Below the pieces are notes generated by a model. That model saw only the letters and a list, made by a program, of their open reading frames with translations. It had not been told where the DNA came from and ran no database searches. Shown here in pieces: positions 1 to 5,578 of a stretch of DNA of 9,592 bases. The position numbers were made by a program, and so were the translations under genes. How positions within the stretch are numbered: position 1 is the stretch's first letter; the number at the start of each line of letters is the position of its first letter. Source of the DNA: an uncultured Oscillospiraceae bacterium (GTDB lineage: Bacteria > Bacillota > Clostridia > Oscillospirales > Acutalibacteraceae); NCBI GenBank assembly GCA_910588415.1, contig CAJUPK010000028.1, positions 1-9,592 of the forward strand, read 5' to 3'.

Positions 1-47
1 GAGATCGACGTTAGTGACTGGAGTTCAGACGTGTGCTCTTCCGATCT
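1..47 (+). other. Residual Illumina P7 index/adapter sequence (artefact)
   Basis: Bases 14-47 match the 34-base Illumina read-2/multiplexing primer (GTGACTGGAGTTC... ending GCTCTTCCGATCT), recognised from memory. The five bases before the index (GAGAT, 1-5) are the end of the P7 flow-cell primer, and bases 6-13 (CGACGTTA) then have the length and position of an 8-base i7 index. The order P7 end, index, read-2 primer is the exact layout of a library adapter, so this is not phage DNA. Real sequence starts at about base 48, and any gene reaching left of that point has an artificial end. Confidence 0.97.
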
Positions 48-55
48 GAAAAATC

Positions 56-256
56 ATGGCAAGACACGTGAATGATGTGCATCGATGTCCATTGTATAAC
101 AGAGACATCCAGTATGGAGAATGTTATGAGGTGCAGGAGGTCCGGGAGGATTCTATGGATATGAAATGGTTGATGGAGCCTATTGATATCAACAAGGCAA
201 ATAAAATTTGCGAGAAATGCCGCTGGTATATAGCAACAGAGAAAGAAAGCCTATGA
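56..256 (+). CDS. Small cysteine-rich phage protein, probably metal-binding
   Basis: This encodes 66 residues with four cysteines: C11 and C23 in a CPLYNR...ECY block, and C52 and C55 in a C-x2-C-x-WY block. That spacing suggests one zinc site or similar metal site, but no catalytic motif is visible. I recall short proteins with CPLYNR and CxxC blocks next to phage head genes; their function is not known to me. Only eight genuine bases lie between the adapter and the ATG, so no ribosome binding site can be seen and the true start could be further upstream in the missing sequence. The last codon overlaps the next gene as ATGA, suggesting coupled translation. Protein-coding status is well supported by the cysteine pattern and the coupling; the function is unknown. 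Confidence 0.7.
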   Translation: MARHVNDVHRCPLYNRDIQYGECYEVQEVREDSMDMKWLMEPIDINKANKICEKCRWYIATEKESL

Positions 257-396
257 TAAAAACGATACGAGGCCAGGCCTGGTACTGCTGCCCCCACTGC
301 GGCAAGGCGCTGTTCCCTGTGTACAGGGACACGAAAATTGAGCATCTAAAGTACCGCTGCAAGGCCTGCAAGCACGATATAGAAGTAAATATTTGA
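253..396 (+). CDS. Com-like zinc-ribbon small protein
   Basis: A 47-residue protein with a classic zinc ribbon: C13-x2-C16 (in CCPHCG) and C36-x2-C39 (in RCKACK), 19 residues between the knuckles, plus an extra C12. The ending (D-I-E-V-N-I) and the layout resemble the Com / cysteine-rich KTR family of short phage and mobile-element proteins. Phage Mu Com binds mRNA and activates translation of mom, but no mom-like gene is visible here, so that role should not be transferred. The ATG at 253 is chosen because it overlaps the upstream TGA (ATGA) and the zinc ribbon begins soon after. An in-frame ATG at 208 would lie deep inside the previous gene. It sits in an early cluster ended by the terminator at 427-478. 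Confidence 0.75.
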   Translation: MIKTIRGQAWYCCPHCGKALFPVYRDTKIEHLKYRCKACKHDIEVNI

Positions 397-434
397 GCCA
401 AGAGCCAAGCTGAACAGCAGAGAGCCAAGAGCCA
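395..434 (+). repeat. 13-bp direct repeat pair before the terminator
   Basis: GAGCCAAGAGCCA occurs at 395-407 and again at 422-434, 27 bases apart. The second copy overlaps the left arm of the terminator. The first copy contains AGAGCCA, which could pair over seven bases with TGGCTCT in the right arm (464-470). A weak alternative fold is therefore possible but unproven. Confidence 0.75.
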
Positions 435-478
435 TGAACCTCCGAGTTTTCCTCGGTGGTTCATGGCTCTTTTGCTTT
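427..478 (+). terminator. Strong rho-independent-type terminator hairpin
   Basis: The left arm AAGAGCCATGAACC (427-440) pairs perfectly with GGTTCATGGCTCTT (458-471). After one T:T mismatch (441/457), CCGAG (442-446) pairs with CTCGG (452-456), leaving a 5-base TTTTC loop. The right arm runs into TTTTGCTTT (470-478). Nineteen base pairs followed by a T-rich tract is typical of an intrinsic terminator on the + strand. It lies between the small zinc-protein genes and the scaffold gene, so it should end or attenuate transcription from upstream. The remaining intergenic bases (479-528) show no promoter I would defend. Confidence 0.85.
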
Positions 479-528
479 ATAAAAAATCATGCCGCGAGGC
501 GTAAAACCAGGGGCGACGGCCCGAAAAC

Positions 529-534
529 GGAGGT
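529..534 (+). promoter_or_regulatory. Ribosome binding site fixing the scaffold start
   Basis: GGAGGT at 529-534 lies seven bases before the ATG at 542. It decides that start over the in-frame ATG at 434, which falls inside the terminator stem and has no comparable site. Confidence 0.85.
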
Positions 535-541
535 AACCCAC

Positions 542-1057
542 ATGGAAGAACCGAATGTACAGCAGAACAACACCCCGGTCTCTGAGCCGGAGCCAGCCCC
601 TGAGAAGACCTTCACTCAGGCGGAAATGGAGGCCATTATTGGCAAGCGCATTGCCAAGACCATGAAGGGCATGCCCAGCGAGGAGGAGCTTTCCGCCTTC
701 CGGGCATGGAAGGACAGCCAGCAGACAGAGAAAGAGCGTTGGGACAATCTGAGCAAAGAGCGGGATGAGACCAAAGCCGCCCTGGCTGCCGCCCAAACAG
801 AGCTTACCCAGTACCAGCGGGAAAAGTTTCTGCTGGACAAGGGCGTGAGCGCTGGAGAAGTGGACTTTTACGCTTTCAAGATCGGCAAGCTGGTCACAGA
901 GGACCTGCCCTTTGAGAAGGCAGCAGAGAACTACCTGAAAGAACAGAAGGAACGCGGCCCAGCCATGCAGGTGGATTTTGCCGCGCCCCTGGGAGGCGGG
1001 GAACGCCCCCAAATGACATTAAACGAACGGATAAACCAGAAGCTGCGCGGCTGTTAA
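542..1057 (+). CDS. Capsid scaffolding protein (Gp20/DUF4355-like)
   Basis: A 171-residue acidic, helix-rich protein just before the capsid gene. Residues 1-22 are a Pro/Glu/Asn-rich disordered leader. Residues 23-42 (FTQAEMEAIIGKRIAKTMKG) carry the FTQxE...I..RIA signature of phage Gp20/DUF4355-type scaffolds. Residues of about 50-105 are charged and form a likely coiled coil (KERWDNLSKERDETKAALA region). The C-terminus (LNERINQKLRGC) is a short basic helix, the kind of segment scaffolds use to contact capsid subunits. The expected role is to direct procapsid assembly and then leave. No protease gene is visible between scaffold and capsid, so exit without cleavage, or a protease encoded upstream, are both possible. 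The start is set by the GGAGGT at 529. Function is inferred from sequence pattern and position. Confidence 0.87.
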   Translation: MEEPNVQQNNTPVSEPEPAPEKTFTQAEMEAIIGKRIAKTMKGMPSEEELSAFRAWKDSQQTEKERWDNLSKERDETKAALAAAQTELTQYQREKFLLDKGVSAGEVDFYAFKIGKLVTEDLPFEKAAENYLKEQKERGPAMQVDFAAPLGGGERPQMTLNERINQKLRGC

Positions 1058-1062
1058 GCCGC
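1047..1062 (+). promoter_or_regulatory. Small hairpin over the scaffold stop codon
   Basis: GCGGCT (1047-1052) and AGCCGC (1057-1062) form a perfect 6-bp stem with a GTTA loop, covering the scaffold TAA (1055-1057). It ends immediately before the capsid ribosome binding site (AGAAAGGA, 1063-1070). No T-tract follows, so it is not a terminator. It could influence mRNA stability or capsid expression, but may be chance. Confidence 0.35.
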
Positions 1063-1077
1063 AGAAAGGATTGAAAA

Positions 1078-2040
1078 ATGGCAACTGTATCTGTAACAAG
1101 AGAAAACGCTTCTGCTCTCATAAGCCCAGAAGAGAGCAACGAAATTGTGCAGAGCGTGATTGAGAAGTCAACGGCACTGCGAGTGATGACGCGTCTGCCA
1201 AACATGGGTACAAATGTCCGTGAGTACCCCATTATGGACAGCTATCCAATGGCGGGGTTTGTGGATGGCGATTCTGGCCTGAAAATGACCACAACCATGT
1301 CCTGGAAAAAGGAAAAGATCGTGGCTGGCGAAATTGCAGCCATCGTTGCGATTCCGGATAATGTTGTAGCGGATTCCGCCTATGACATTTTTGGACAGAT
1401 GCGGCCTCGTCTGGAAGAAGCGGCCGGAAAGGTAGCGGACGCTGCCATCTTCTTTGGAAAAAACAAACCGGACGGGTGGAGAGAGGGCCTTGTCCCATCC
1501 GCTATATCTGCAGGAAATGTAGTATCCTCCACAAGCGATATTTTCAAAGACATATTCGATGTGAATGGCGTGCTGGCAAAGGTGGAAGAAGACGGTTATT
1601 TTGCCGACAACATTGTCTCCGCTATTGAGATGCGGGCTAACTTGAGAGGCCTGCGCGACAAAAATGACCGGCCGCTTTACCTGGAAAATATGCACCAGGG
1701 CGCACAATACACGCTTAACGGAATGACCATTGATTTTCCGAGAAATGGGGCATGGGACAGCACACAAGCCCTGATGGTAACAGGAGACTGGTCGCAGGCG
1801 GTGTATGCAATCCGCCAGGATGTGACTTTTGATGTATTCGACAGCGGCGTGGTCTCGGATGCGGATGGAAAGGTTATCTACAATCTCATGCAGAATGACA
1901 TGAAGGCCATCCGCATGGTTATTCGGCTGGGATGGAATATCCTTAACCCCATCAACCAGATAAACCAGGACAATGACACAAGATTCCCCTTCGCGGTATA
2001 CGCGCCCGCCGCTTCCGAAACTGCCGAGCTGGGGGAATAA
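1078..2040 (+). CDS. Major capsid protein, HK97 fold
   Basis: A 320-residue protein directly after the scaffold, in the position and size range of HK97-fold major capsid proteins that lack a long N-terminal delta domain. Recognisable family features are the N-terminal block ending in PEESNEIVQSVIEKSTALRVMTRLPNM, the WKKEKIVAGEIAAIVAIPDNVVADSAYDIFGQM segment typical of the spine helix and its lead-in, and a C-terminal half with the A-domain-like NGMTIDFPRNG and VTGDWSQAVYAIRQDVTF strands. It forms the icosahedral shell. The start has a ribosome binding site (AGAAAGGA) seven bases upstream. The coding sequence uses noticeably more A/T-ending codons than the connector genes that follow, suggesting a different recombination history. 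The identification is strong from order and motifs; no structural detail is claimed. Confidence 0.93.
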   Translation: MATVSVTRENASALISPEESNEIVQSVIEKSTALRVMTRLPNMGTNVREYPIMDSYPMAGFVDGDSGLKMTTTMSWKKEKIVAGEIAAIVAIPDNVVADSAYDIFGQMRPRLEEAAGKVADAAIFFGKNKPDGWREGLVPSAISAGNVVSSTSDIFKDIFDVNGVLAKVEEDGYFADNIVSAIEMRANLRGLRDKNDRPLYLENMHQGAQYTLNGMTIDFPRNGAWDSTQALMVTGDWSQAVYAIRQDVTFDVFDSGVVSDADGKVIYNLMQNDMKAIRMVIRLGWNILNPINQINQDNDTRFPFAVYAPAASETAELGE

Positions 2041-2075
2041 CCGGGCTGTCTGCGCCCGCGCCCGGATTGGCTGAG

Positions 2076-2186
2076 ATGACCAAGCCGCAGCTTCTGGCAT
2101 ACGCGGCAGAGGCAGGCATATCCGGGGTGGACAGCTCCATGAGAAAGGCGGACATTCTGGCTGCTGTGGAGGAGGCGGTGCTTTGA
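2076..2186 (+). CDS. Micro-ORF with HeH/SAP/Rho-N-like helix-extended-loop-helix
   Basis: The 36-residue product begins MTKPQLLAYAAEAGISGV and ends RKADILAAVEEAVL. The pattern (T-K-x-x-L-L-x-Y-A-x-x-x-G-I-x-G-V ... K-A-D-I-L-x-A-V) is that of the small HeH, SAP or Rho N-terminal domains often found beside phage head genes, either separate or joined to other proteins. No clear ribosome binding site precedes the ATG. The frame is open upstream through 2040, so the piece could instead be a longer product or a -1 extension of the capsid protein. Its stop overlaps the next start (TTGA), which supports real translation. The role is unknown; decoration or connector assembly are possible. Confidence 0.62.
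   Translation: MTKPQLLAYAAEAGISGVDSSMRKADILAAVEEAVL
2168..2175 (+). promoter_or_regulatory. Ribosome binding site supporting a TTG start
   Basis: GGAGGAGG (2168-2175) lies inside the micro-ORF, seven bases before TTG 2183. No ATG is available at a suitable distance, so this site decides the non-standard start. Confidence 0.75.
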
Positions 2187-2626
2187 CCTACGCGAATTTT
2201 CCCTTTTATCAGGATACATACCTGGGCAGTCAGATTTCGGAGGACGACTTTCCCCGGCTGGCGCTGCGGGCCAGCCAGTACCTGGACTACATCACCCAGG
2301 GCAGGGCAAAGAACAGTACCCACCTGGAGGAACTTGGGATGGCCTGCTGCGCCCTGGCCGAGGAATATGAGACCATTGGCCGGCTAAAGCGGCTGGCGGA
2401 TGCCAGCGTACAGGCCAGCCTGGAGAGCGGGGGCAGGGAACTGCAGAGCGAGACCGTGGGACCCTGGAGCAAGACCTTTCAAAGCGGCGGGGAGCGGACA
2501 GCCTCCGCGGCCGCCCAGGCCGCCCAGGCAGAGGCCCAGCTCTTTGGGATCGCCCAGCGGTATCTGGCCCCCACAGGGCTTTTGTACCGGGGAGGGAGGC
2601 GGTGCGGATGTTCCCCCATACCCTGA
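2183..2626 (+). CDS. Head-tail connector/adaptor protein (gp6-like)
   Basis: A 147-residue protein starting at TTG (read as Met-Thr-Tyr-Ala...). Its start overlaps the micro-ORF stop by four bases. The N-terminal part (FPFYQDTYLGSQISEDDFPRLALRASQYLDYITQG, residues 6-40) is the helical signature I associate with the first connector after the capsid gene, analogous to HK97 gp6. The middle (MACCALAEEYETI) is another conserved helix, and the end (YLAPTGLLYRGG) is typical. Such proteins form a ring under the portal in the head-tail joint. The tail after RGG (RRCGCSPIP) runs into the overlapping next gene. Confidence in the connector role is good; the exact equivalent in model phages is inferred. 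Confidence 0.83.
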   Translation: MTYANFPFYQDTYLGSQISEDDFPRLALRASQYLDYITQGRAKNSTHLEELGMACCALAEEYETIGRLKRLADASVQASLESGGRELQSETVGPWSKTFQSGGERTASAAAQAAQAEAQLFGIAQRYLAPTGLLYRGGRRCGCSPIP

Positions 2627-3051
2627 CCCTGTACATGCCCCAGACCTGTACCCACCCGACCACCCTGCGCACAGAGACCACCCCCCGCATTACAGTGCTG
2701 GAGGGGGTGCTGACTGTCCCCGCCAAGGCCTCCACAGCCGGGGATAAAGGCTATGCCGGGGTGGACAGGGTGACGGTATATATACCCTTTTCCGTGGCCG
2801 CCACAGACGGGATTACAGGCCAGGAGAAGCGCTACATGCCCCCCAGGGCCTATGCCCAGGCAGAGGACAAGACCGGGCTGTGGACCCTCTCCACCGCGGG
2901 AAAAGCTTTCTTTATCCCAGGCCGCGTGGCAGAACCCACCCTGACCCGCCAGCAGCTGGAGCAGTCCTGGGAGGTTTACAGCATAACCAGCGTCACAGAA
3001 CGGGACTTTGGCCCAGTCAGCATGAAGCACTGGGAGATAGGAGGCGCTTAA
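2608..3051 (+). CDS. Minor head/connector protein (head-closure position)
   Basis: A 147-residue protein beginning MFPHTLTLYMP. The conserved-looking core includes TVLEGVLTVPAKAS, a VTVYIPFSV strand, and GLWTLSTAGKAFFIPGRV, followed by a C-terminal VYSITSVTERDFG strand. This beta-rich layout and the gene order match the second connector gene (head closure, equivalent to SPP1 gp16 in position). I place the start at ATG 2608, eight bases after GGAGG (2595-2599). A GTG at 2602 would add two residues. It overlaps the previous gene by 19 bases and the next by one (TAATG). The function is inferred mainly from position and family resemblance. Confidence 0.75.
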   Translation: MFPHTLTLYMPQTCTHPTTLRTETTPRITVLEGVLTVPAKASTAGDKGYAGVDRVTVYIPFSVAATDGITGQEKRYMPPRAYAQAEDKTGLWTLSTAGKAFFIPGRVAEPTLTRQQLEQSWEVYSITSVTERDFGPVSMKHWEIGGA

Positions 3052-3506
3052 TGGGATTTGTCCGTTTTGATGTGCACACAGATGGCATCACAGCCCTAAA
3101 GGGAAAGCTGGCAGCCAGCCAGGAACCCGCTGCCCATGCGGTGGCAGTGCAGGCGTCAAAAGATACAGAGCCCTATGTGCCCATGCGCACCGGATCCCTG
3201 ACAGCCCGGACGCAGGTGGAAGGAAGCCGGATCATCTACCCCGGCCCCTATGCCCGGTATCTCTACATGGGCAAAGTCATGGTGGACAGCCAGACCGGAA
3301 AAGGCCCCATGAAGATAGTGGACCAAAACGGCGATGAATTCATCCGTTTCCGCAAAGGGGCCACTTTGGTTGCCACCAGCCGGAACCTGAACATAAGTAC
3401 TGCTTCCCATCCCAAGGCCCAGGCCCGCTGGTTCGAGGCCTCCAAGGCGGAGAACTTGGAAAAGTGGAAGAAGACGGCAAAGGAGGCTCTGCTTCGTGAA
3501 CTCTAA
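3051..3506 (+). CDS. Minor capsid protein (PF11114-like, gp10/neck type)
   Basis: A 151-residue protein whose centre carries the block PYVPMRTGSLTARTQVEG followed by IIYPGPYARYLYMGKVMVD (residues of about 42-78). That block is characteristic of the Minor_capsid_2 family and similar to HK97 gp10-type tail-completion proteins, with the PxxTGxL...Y...PYAxYLYxG pattern. A basic, Trp-containing helix forms the C-terminus (ARWFEASKAENLEKWKKTAKEALL). These proteins sit at the neck between head and tail. The ATG shares one base with the preceding TAA, after an AGGAGG site. Because coupling is this tight, expression probably matches the neighbouring connector. An in-frame extension back to 2880 is only an open stretch inside the previous gene. 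Confidence 0.85.
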   Translation: MGFVRFDVHTDGITALKGKLAASQEPAAHAVAVQASKDTEPYVPMRTGSLTARTQVEGSRIIYPGPYARYLYMGKVMVDSQTGKGPMKIVDQNGDEFIRFRKGATLVATSRNLNISTASHPKAQARWFEASKAENLEKWKKTAKEALLREL

Positions 3507-3945
3507 GGAAAAAACCCTGCCCCTGGCCAGCGGGGAGGAAAACAGCCGGATCACCCGGCAGGTGCTGGCCTGGCTCAACCGCTTTCCCGGCCTGCCTGTT
3601 CCCTTGGTGGACTTTGAAATGCTGGTCCCGGACCAGGCGGGCATGGCCATCACCGTGCCCCAGGGCGCGGCCATACGCAAGCGCTATATACTGGGCGGCC
3701 ACCAGGGGGAATTCTCCTTTGCCCTGGTGTACCGGCTCAAGCCGGAAAGCCCGGACGCCCGGCTGGAGGCTGTGGAGAGGCTGGACAAGCTGGGGGACCA
3801 TGCGGCTGCTTCCCGGCCGGACATTGGGCCGGAAGCCCGGGCCCTGGGCACAGAGGTAACCGCCCGTGCCACGCTGGCCGCCCGGTACGAAAATGGAGAC
3901 GAGGACTATCAAATACTTTTAAAACTACTTTACGAGGTGATATAA
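3496..3945 (+). CDS. Tail terminator/completion protein (phage minor capsid family)
   Basis: A 149-residue protein beginning at GTG 3496, nine bases after AGGAGG (3481-3486) and overlapping the previous gene by 11 bases. Recognisable parts are ITRQVLAWLNRFPGLPV near residues 19-35, a YILGGHQGEFSFALVYRL block (residues of about 65-82), and a C-terminal LAARYENGDEDYQILLKLLYEV. This pattern, and the slot directly before the tube gene, fits the phage minor capsid / tail-terminator families that cap the finished tail tube. Codons are strongly GC-rich. Which of the head-closure and tail-terminator roles belongs to this gene and its neighbour cannot be settled from sequence alone. Confidence 0.78.
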   Translation: MNSKEKTLPLASGEENSRITRQVLAWLNRFPGLPVPLVDFEMLVPDQAGMAITVPQGAAIRKRYILGGHQGEFSFALVYRLKPESPDARLEAVERLDKLGDHAAASRPDIGPEARALGTEVTARATLAARYENGDEDYQILLKLLYEVI

Positions 3946-4530
3946 ATGGCGGACGCAAACACCACTGTTTTTAACACAGAACCTGGCATAACCGCTGCCA
4001 GAGAACTATTGATCGCTTACTTGAACACCGGCAGCCAGGCAGCCCCTGTGTGGTCTCCGGTGGGCAAGCGGGTGGAGGATTCCAGCATGGAGCTGGACTG
4101 GAGCACAGAGACCAAGGTGGACATCTTTGGAGACACCTACACCACAGGCAAAAAGGCCACCCGGACCCAGACCTTTGAGCCCTGCGAGCTGGACAGCGCG
4201 GACGCGGCCCAGCAGAAAATCTGGGAGATGGGCATCAAGAACAATGACGTGAATGCCCTGCTGAACCAGGACATGCTGATTGCCCACTTCTACGCCGGGG
4301 GCACCTCCCAGGGCACAGGCAACTTTGCGGAGCGGTACGAGGGCTGCTCTGTACTGCCTACGGGCCTGGGGGGCGAAGGAGGCGGCAGCGTGGGAATGCC
4401 CATCGAGGTGACCTACGGCGGCATCCGCACCACAGGCACTGTGGGAAGGGACGCGGCAGGCAAGATCACCTTTACCCCGGACACGGCCAGCGTGGAGCGC
4501 ATGGCCATGCGCAATGTACAGCTGGATTAA
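3946..4530 (+). CDS. Major tail tube protein
   Basis: A 194-residue protein starting one base after the previous stop, with GAGGTGA seven or so bases upstream. It has the tube-protein pattern: an N-terminal arm (residues 1-25), then VWSPVGKRVEDSSMELDWSTETKVDIFGDTYTT (residues of about 35-67), a TFEPCELDSADAAQQKIWEM helix, beta strands, and a C-terminal GKITFTPD segment. A Gly-rich loop (GLGGEGGGSVG) interrupts the second half. Hexameric rings of this protein stack around the tape measure to form the non-contractile tail. No C-terminal Ig-like domain is present. The absence of sheath genes anywhere nearby supports a siphovirus tail. Confidence 0.9.
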   Translation: MADANTTVFNTEPGITAARELLIAYLNTGSQAAPVWSPVGKRVEDSSMELDWSTETKVDIFGDTYTTGKKATRTQTFEPCELDSADAAQQKIWEMGIKNNDVNALLNQDMLIAHFYAGGTSQGTGNFAERYEGCSVLPTGLGGEGGGSVGMPIEVTYGGIRTTGTVGRDAAGKITFTPDTASVERMAMRNVQLD

Positions 4531-4558
4531 ACCAACCACAGATTAGGAGGACAGCATT

Positions 4559-4981
4559 ATGCCGGACATACGATTTGACACAGGACTGGTTACATACGAA
4601 CTCAACGGGGTGTGTTCTGTAAGCTTTAACCCCACGGACAGCCACTTTGTGGAAAAGCTTATGGCTGCAGTGGATTCCCTGGACGCGCTGCAGGAGGAGC
4701 ACAATGCCCAAATGGAACAGGACGGGGACACAGCCGGGCTGTTCCGGCAGGCCCGGGAGCGGGACCAGTCCATGCGGGCCATGCTGGACGATACCTTTGG
4801 TACGCCTGTGTGCGAGGCCCTGTTTGGCTCCATGAACCTCTACGCCATGGCGGACGGCCTGCCTGTGTGGTGCAACCTGGTGCTGGCGGTAATGGACGAG
4901 GTGAACGCGGCCACTGCCCGGGAGATGAAGCGCACAGACCCCCGGCTTGCCAAGTACACGGCCAAATATAAGCGGAAATGA
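4559..4981 (+). CDS. Tail assembly chaperone, first gene (gpG-like)
   Basis: A 140-residue protein between the tube and Gp15-type genes, with TTAGGAGG ending eight bases before the ATG. It begins with a short beta-like section (IRFDTGLVTYELNGVCSVSFNP), then charged helices (residues of about 30-85), and ends in a basic tail (LAKYTAKYKRK). Position and length match the gpG-type chaperone that coats the tape measure before tube assembly. It overlaps the next gene by four bases (ATGA). Many phages make a G-T fusion here by -1 slippage. I see no usable slippery heptamer: the second frame is closed by a TAA at 4969-4971, and the few bases left to slip on (AGCGGAAATGA) do not fit the rule. Confidence 0.8.
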   Translation: MPDIRFDTGLVTYELNGVCSVSFNPTDSHFVEKLMAAVDSLDALQEEHNAQMEQDGDTAGLFRQARERDQSMRAMLDDTFGTPVCEALFGSMNLYAMADGLPVWCNLVLAVMDEVNAATAREMKRTDPRLAKYTAKYKRK

Positions 4982-5565
4982 TTGGCTATGACCTGCCCCG
5001 GACCGTGGAAGTGGGGGGCACAGAGTACCAGATACGCACAGACTACCGGCCTGTGCTGGACGTCTGCTCTGCCTGGGGGGACCCAGAGCTGGAGGACCAT
5101 GAGAAGCTGGCCGCTGTGCTGGATATCTTCTATTTTTCTCCGGGCTTTGGGGATATGCCCCCGGACCATTGGCAGGAGGCTTTGGAGAAATGCCGCTGGT
5201 TTATAGACGGCGGGGACCAGCTGGGCGGCCGTTCCCCTGGCCCGGTGGTCATGGACTGGGAGCAGGACTTCCCCTTAATCGCCGCTCCGGTCAGCCGGGT
5301 GTATGGCGGCGACATCCGGGCTGTTCCCTATGACCCCCAGGCCAACCAGGGGGGCCTGCACTGGTGGACCTTCCTAAGCCTGTACCTGGAGGTAGGAGAC
5401 TGCCTCTTTGCCCAGGTGGTGCGCCTGCGGGACATGCGGGCCAGGGGGAAAAAGCTGGACAAGCAGGACAGGGAGTTCTACCGGAGGAACCGGGAGCTGA
5501 TTGACCTGCGCACCCGGTACACAGAGAGAGAAAAGGCGTTCCTGAAGGAGTGGGGCGCGGGCTAA
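4978..5565 (+). CDS. Gp15-family protein, second tail chaperone gene
   Basis: A 195-residue protein with strong Gp15-family hallmarks in the C-terminal half: GLHWWTFLSLYLEVGDCLFAQVVRLRDMRARGKKLDKQDREFYRRNRELIDL (residues of about 122-174). Upstream are an N-terminal beta-like region (VEVGGTEYQIRTDYRPVLDV) and DIFYFSPGFGDMP. Gp15 genes sit directly before the tape measure and are taken as the second tail-assembly chaperone, the gpT-like partner. The ATG overlaps the previous stop (ATGA) and has only a weak upstream site, so it probably depends on translational coupling. The tape-measure ribosome binding site overlaps its stop codon. Confidence 0.85.
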   Translation: MIGYDLPRTVEVGGTEYQIRTDYRPVLDVCSAWGDPELEDHEKLAAVLDIFYFSPGFGDMPPDHWQEALEKCRWFIDGGDQLGGRSPGPVVMDWEQDFPLIAAPVSRVYGGDIRAVPYDPQANQGGLHWWTFLSLYLEVGDCLFAQVVRLRDMRARGKKLDKQDREFYRRNRELIDLRTRYTEREKAFLKEWGAG

Positions 5566-5578
5566 AGGAGGTGAGCGG

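Noticed and set aside
208..252. Upstream ATG 208 as start of the zinc-ribbon gene
   Set aside because: It would overlap the previous gene by 49 bases; ATG 253 makes the common ATGA overlap and gives a normal-length ribbon protein.
455..487. Possible promoter with a TATAAA-like box after the terminator
   Set aside because: The -10-like TTTATAAAA has no acceptable -35 at 16-18 bases; the candidate would fall inside the terminator arm.
434..541. Scaffold start at ATG 434
   Set aside because: This ATG is inside the terminator stem without a ribosome binding site. ATG 542 has GGAGGT at the right distance and begins the typical scaffold leader.
4969..4981. Programmed -1 frameshift between the two tail chaperone genes
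   Set aside because: The bases available after the TAA at 4969 do not form a slippery heptamer, and the second gene has its own start codon.
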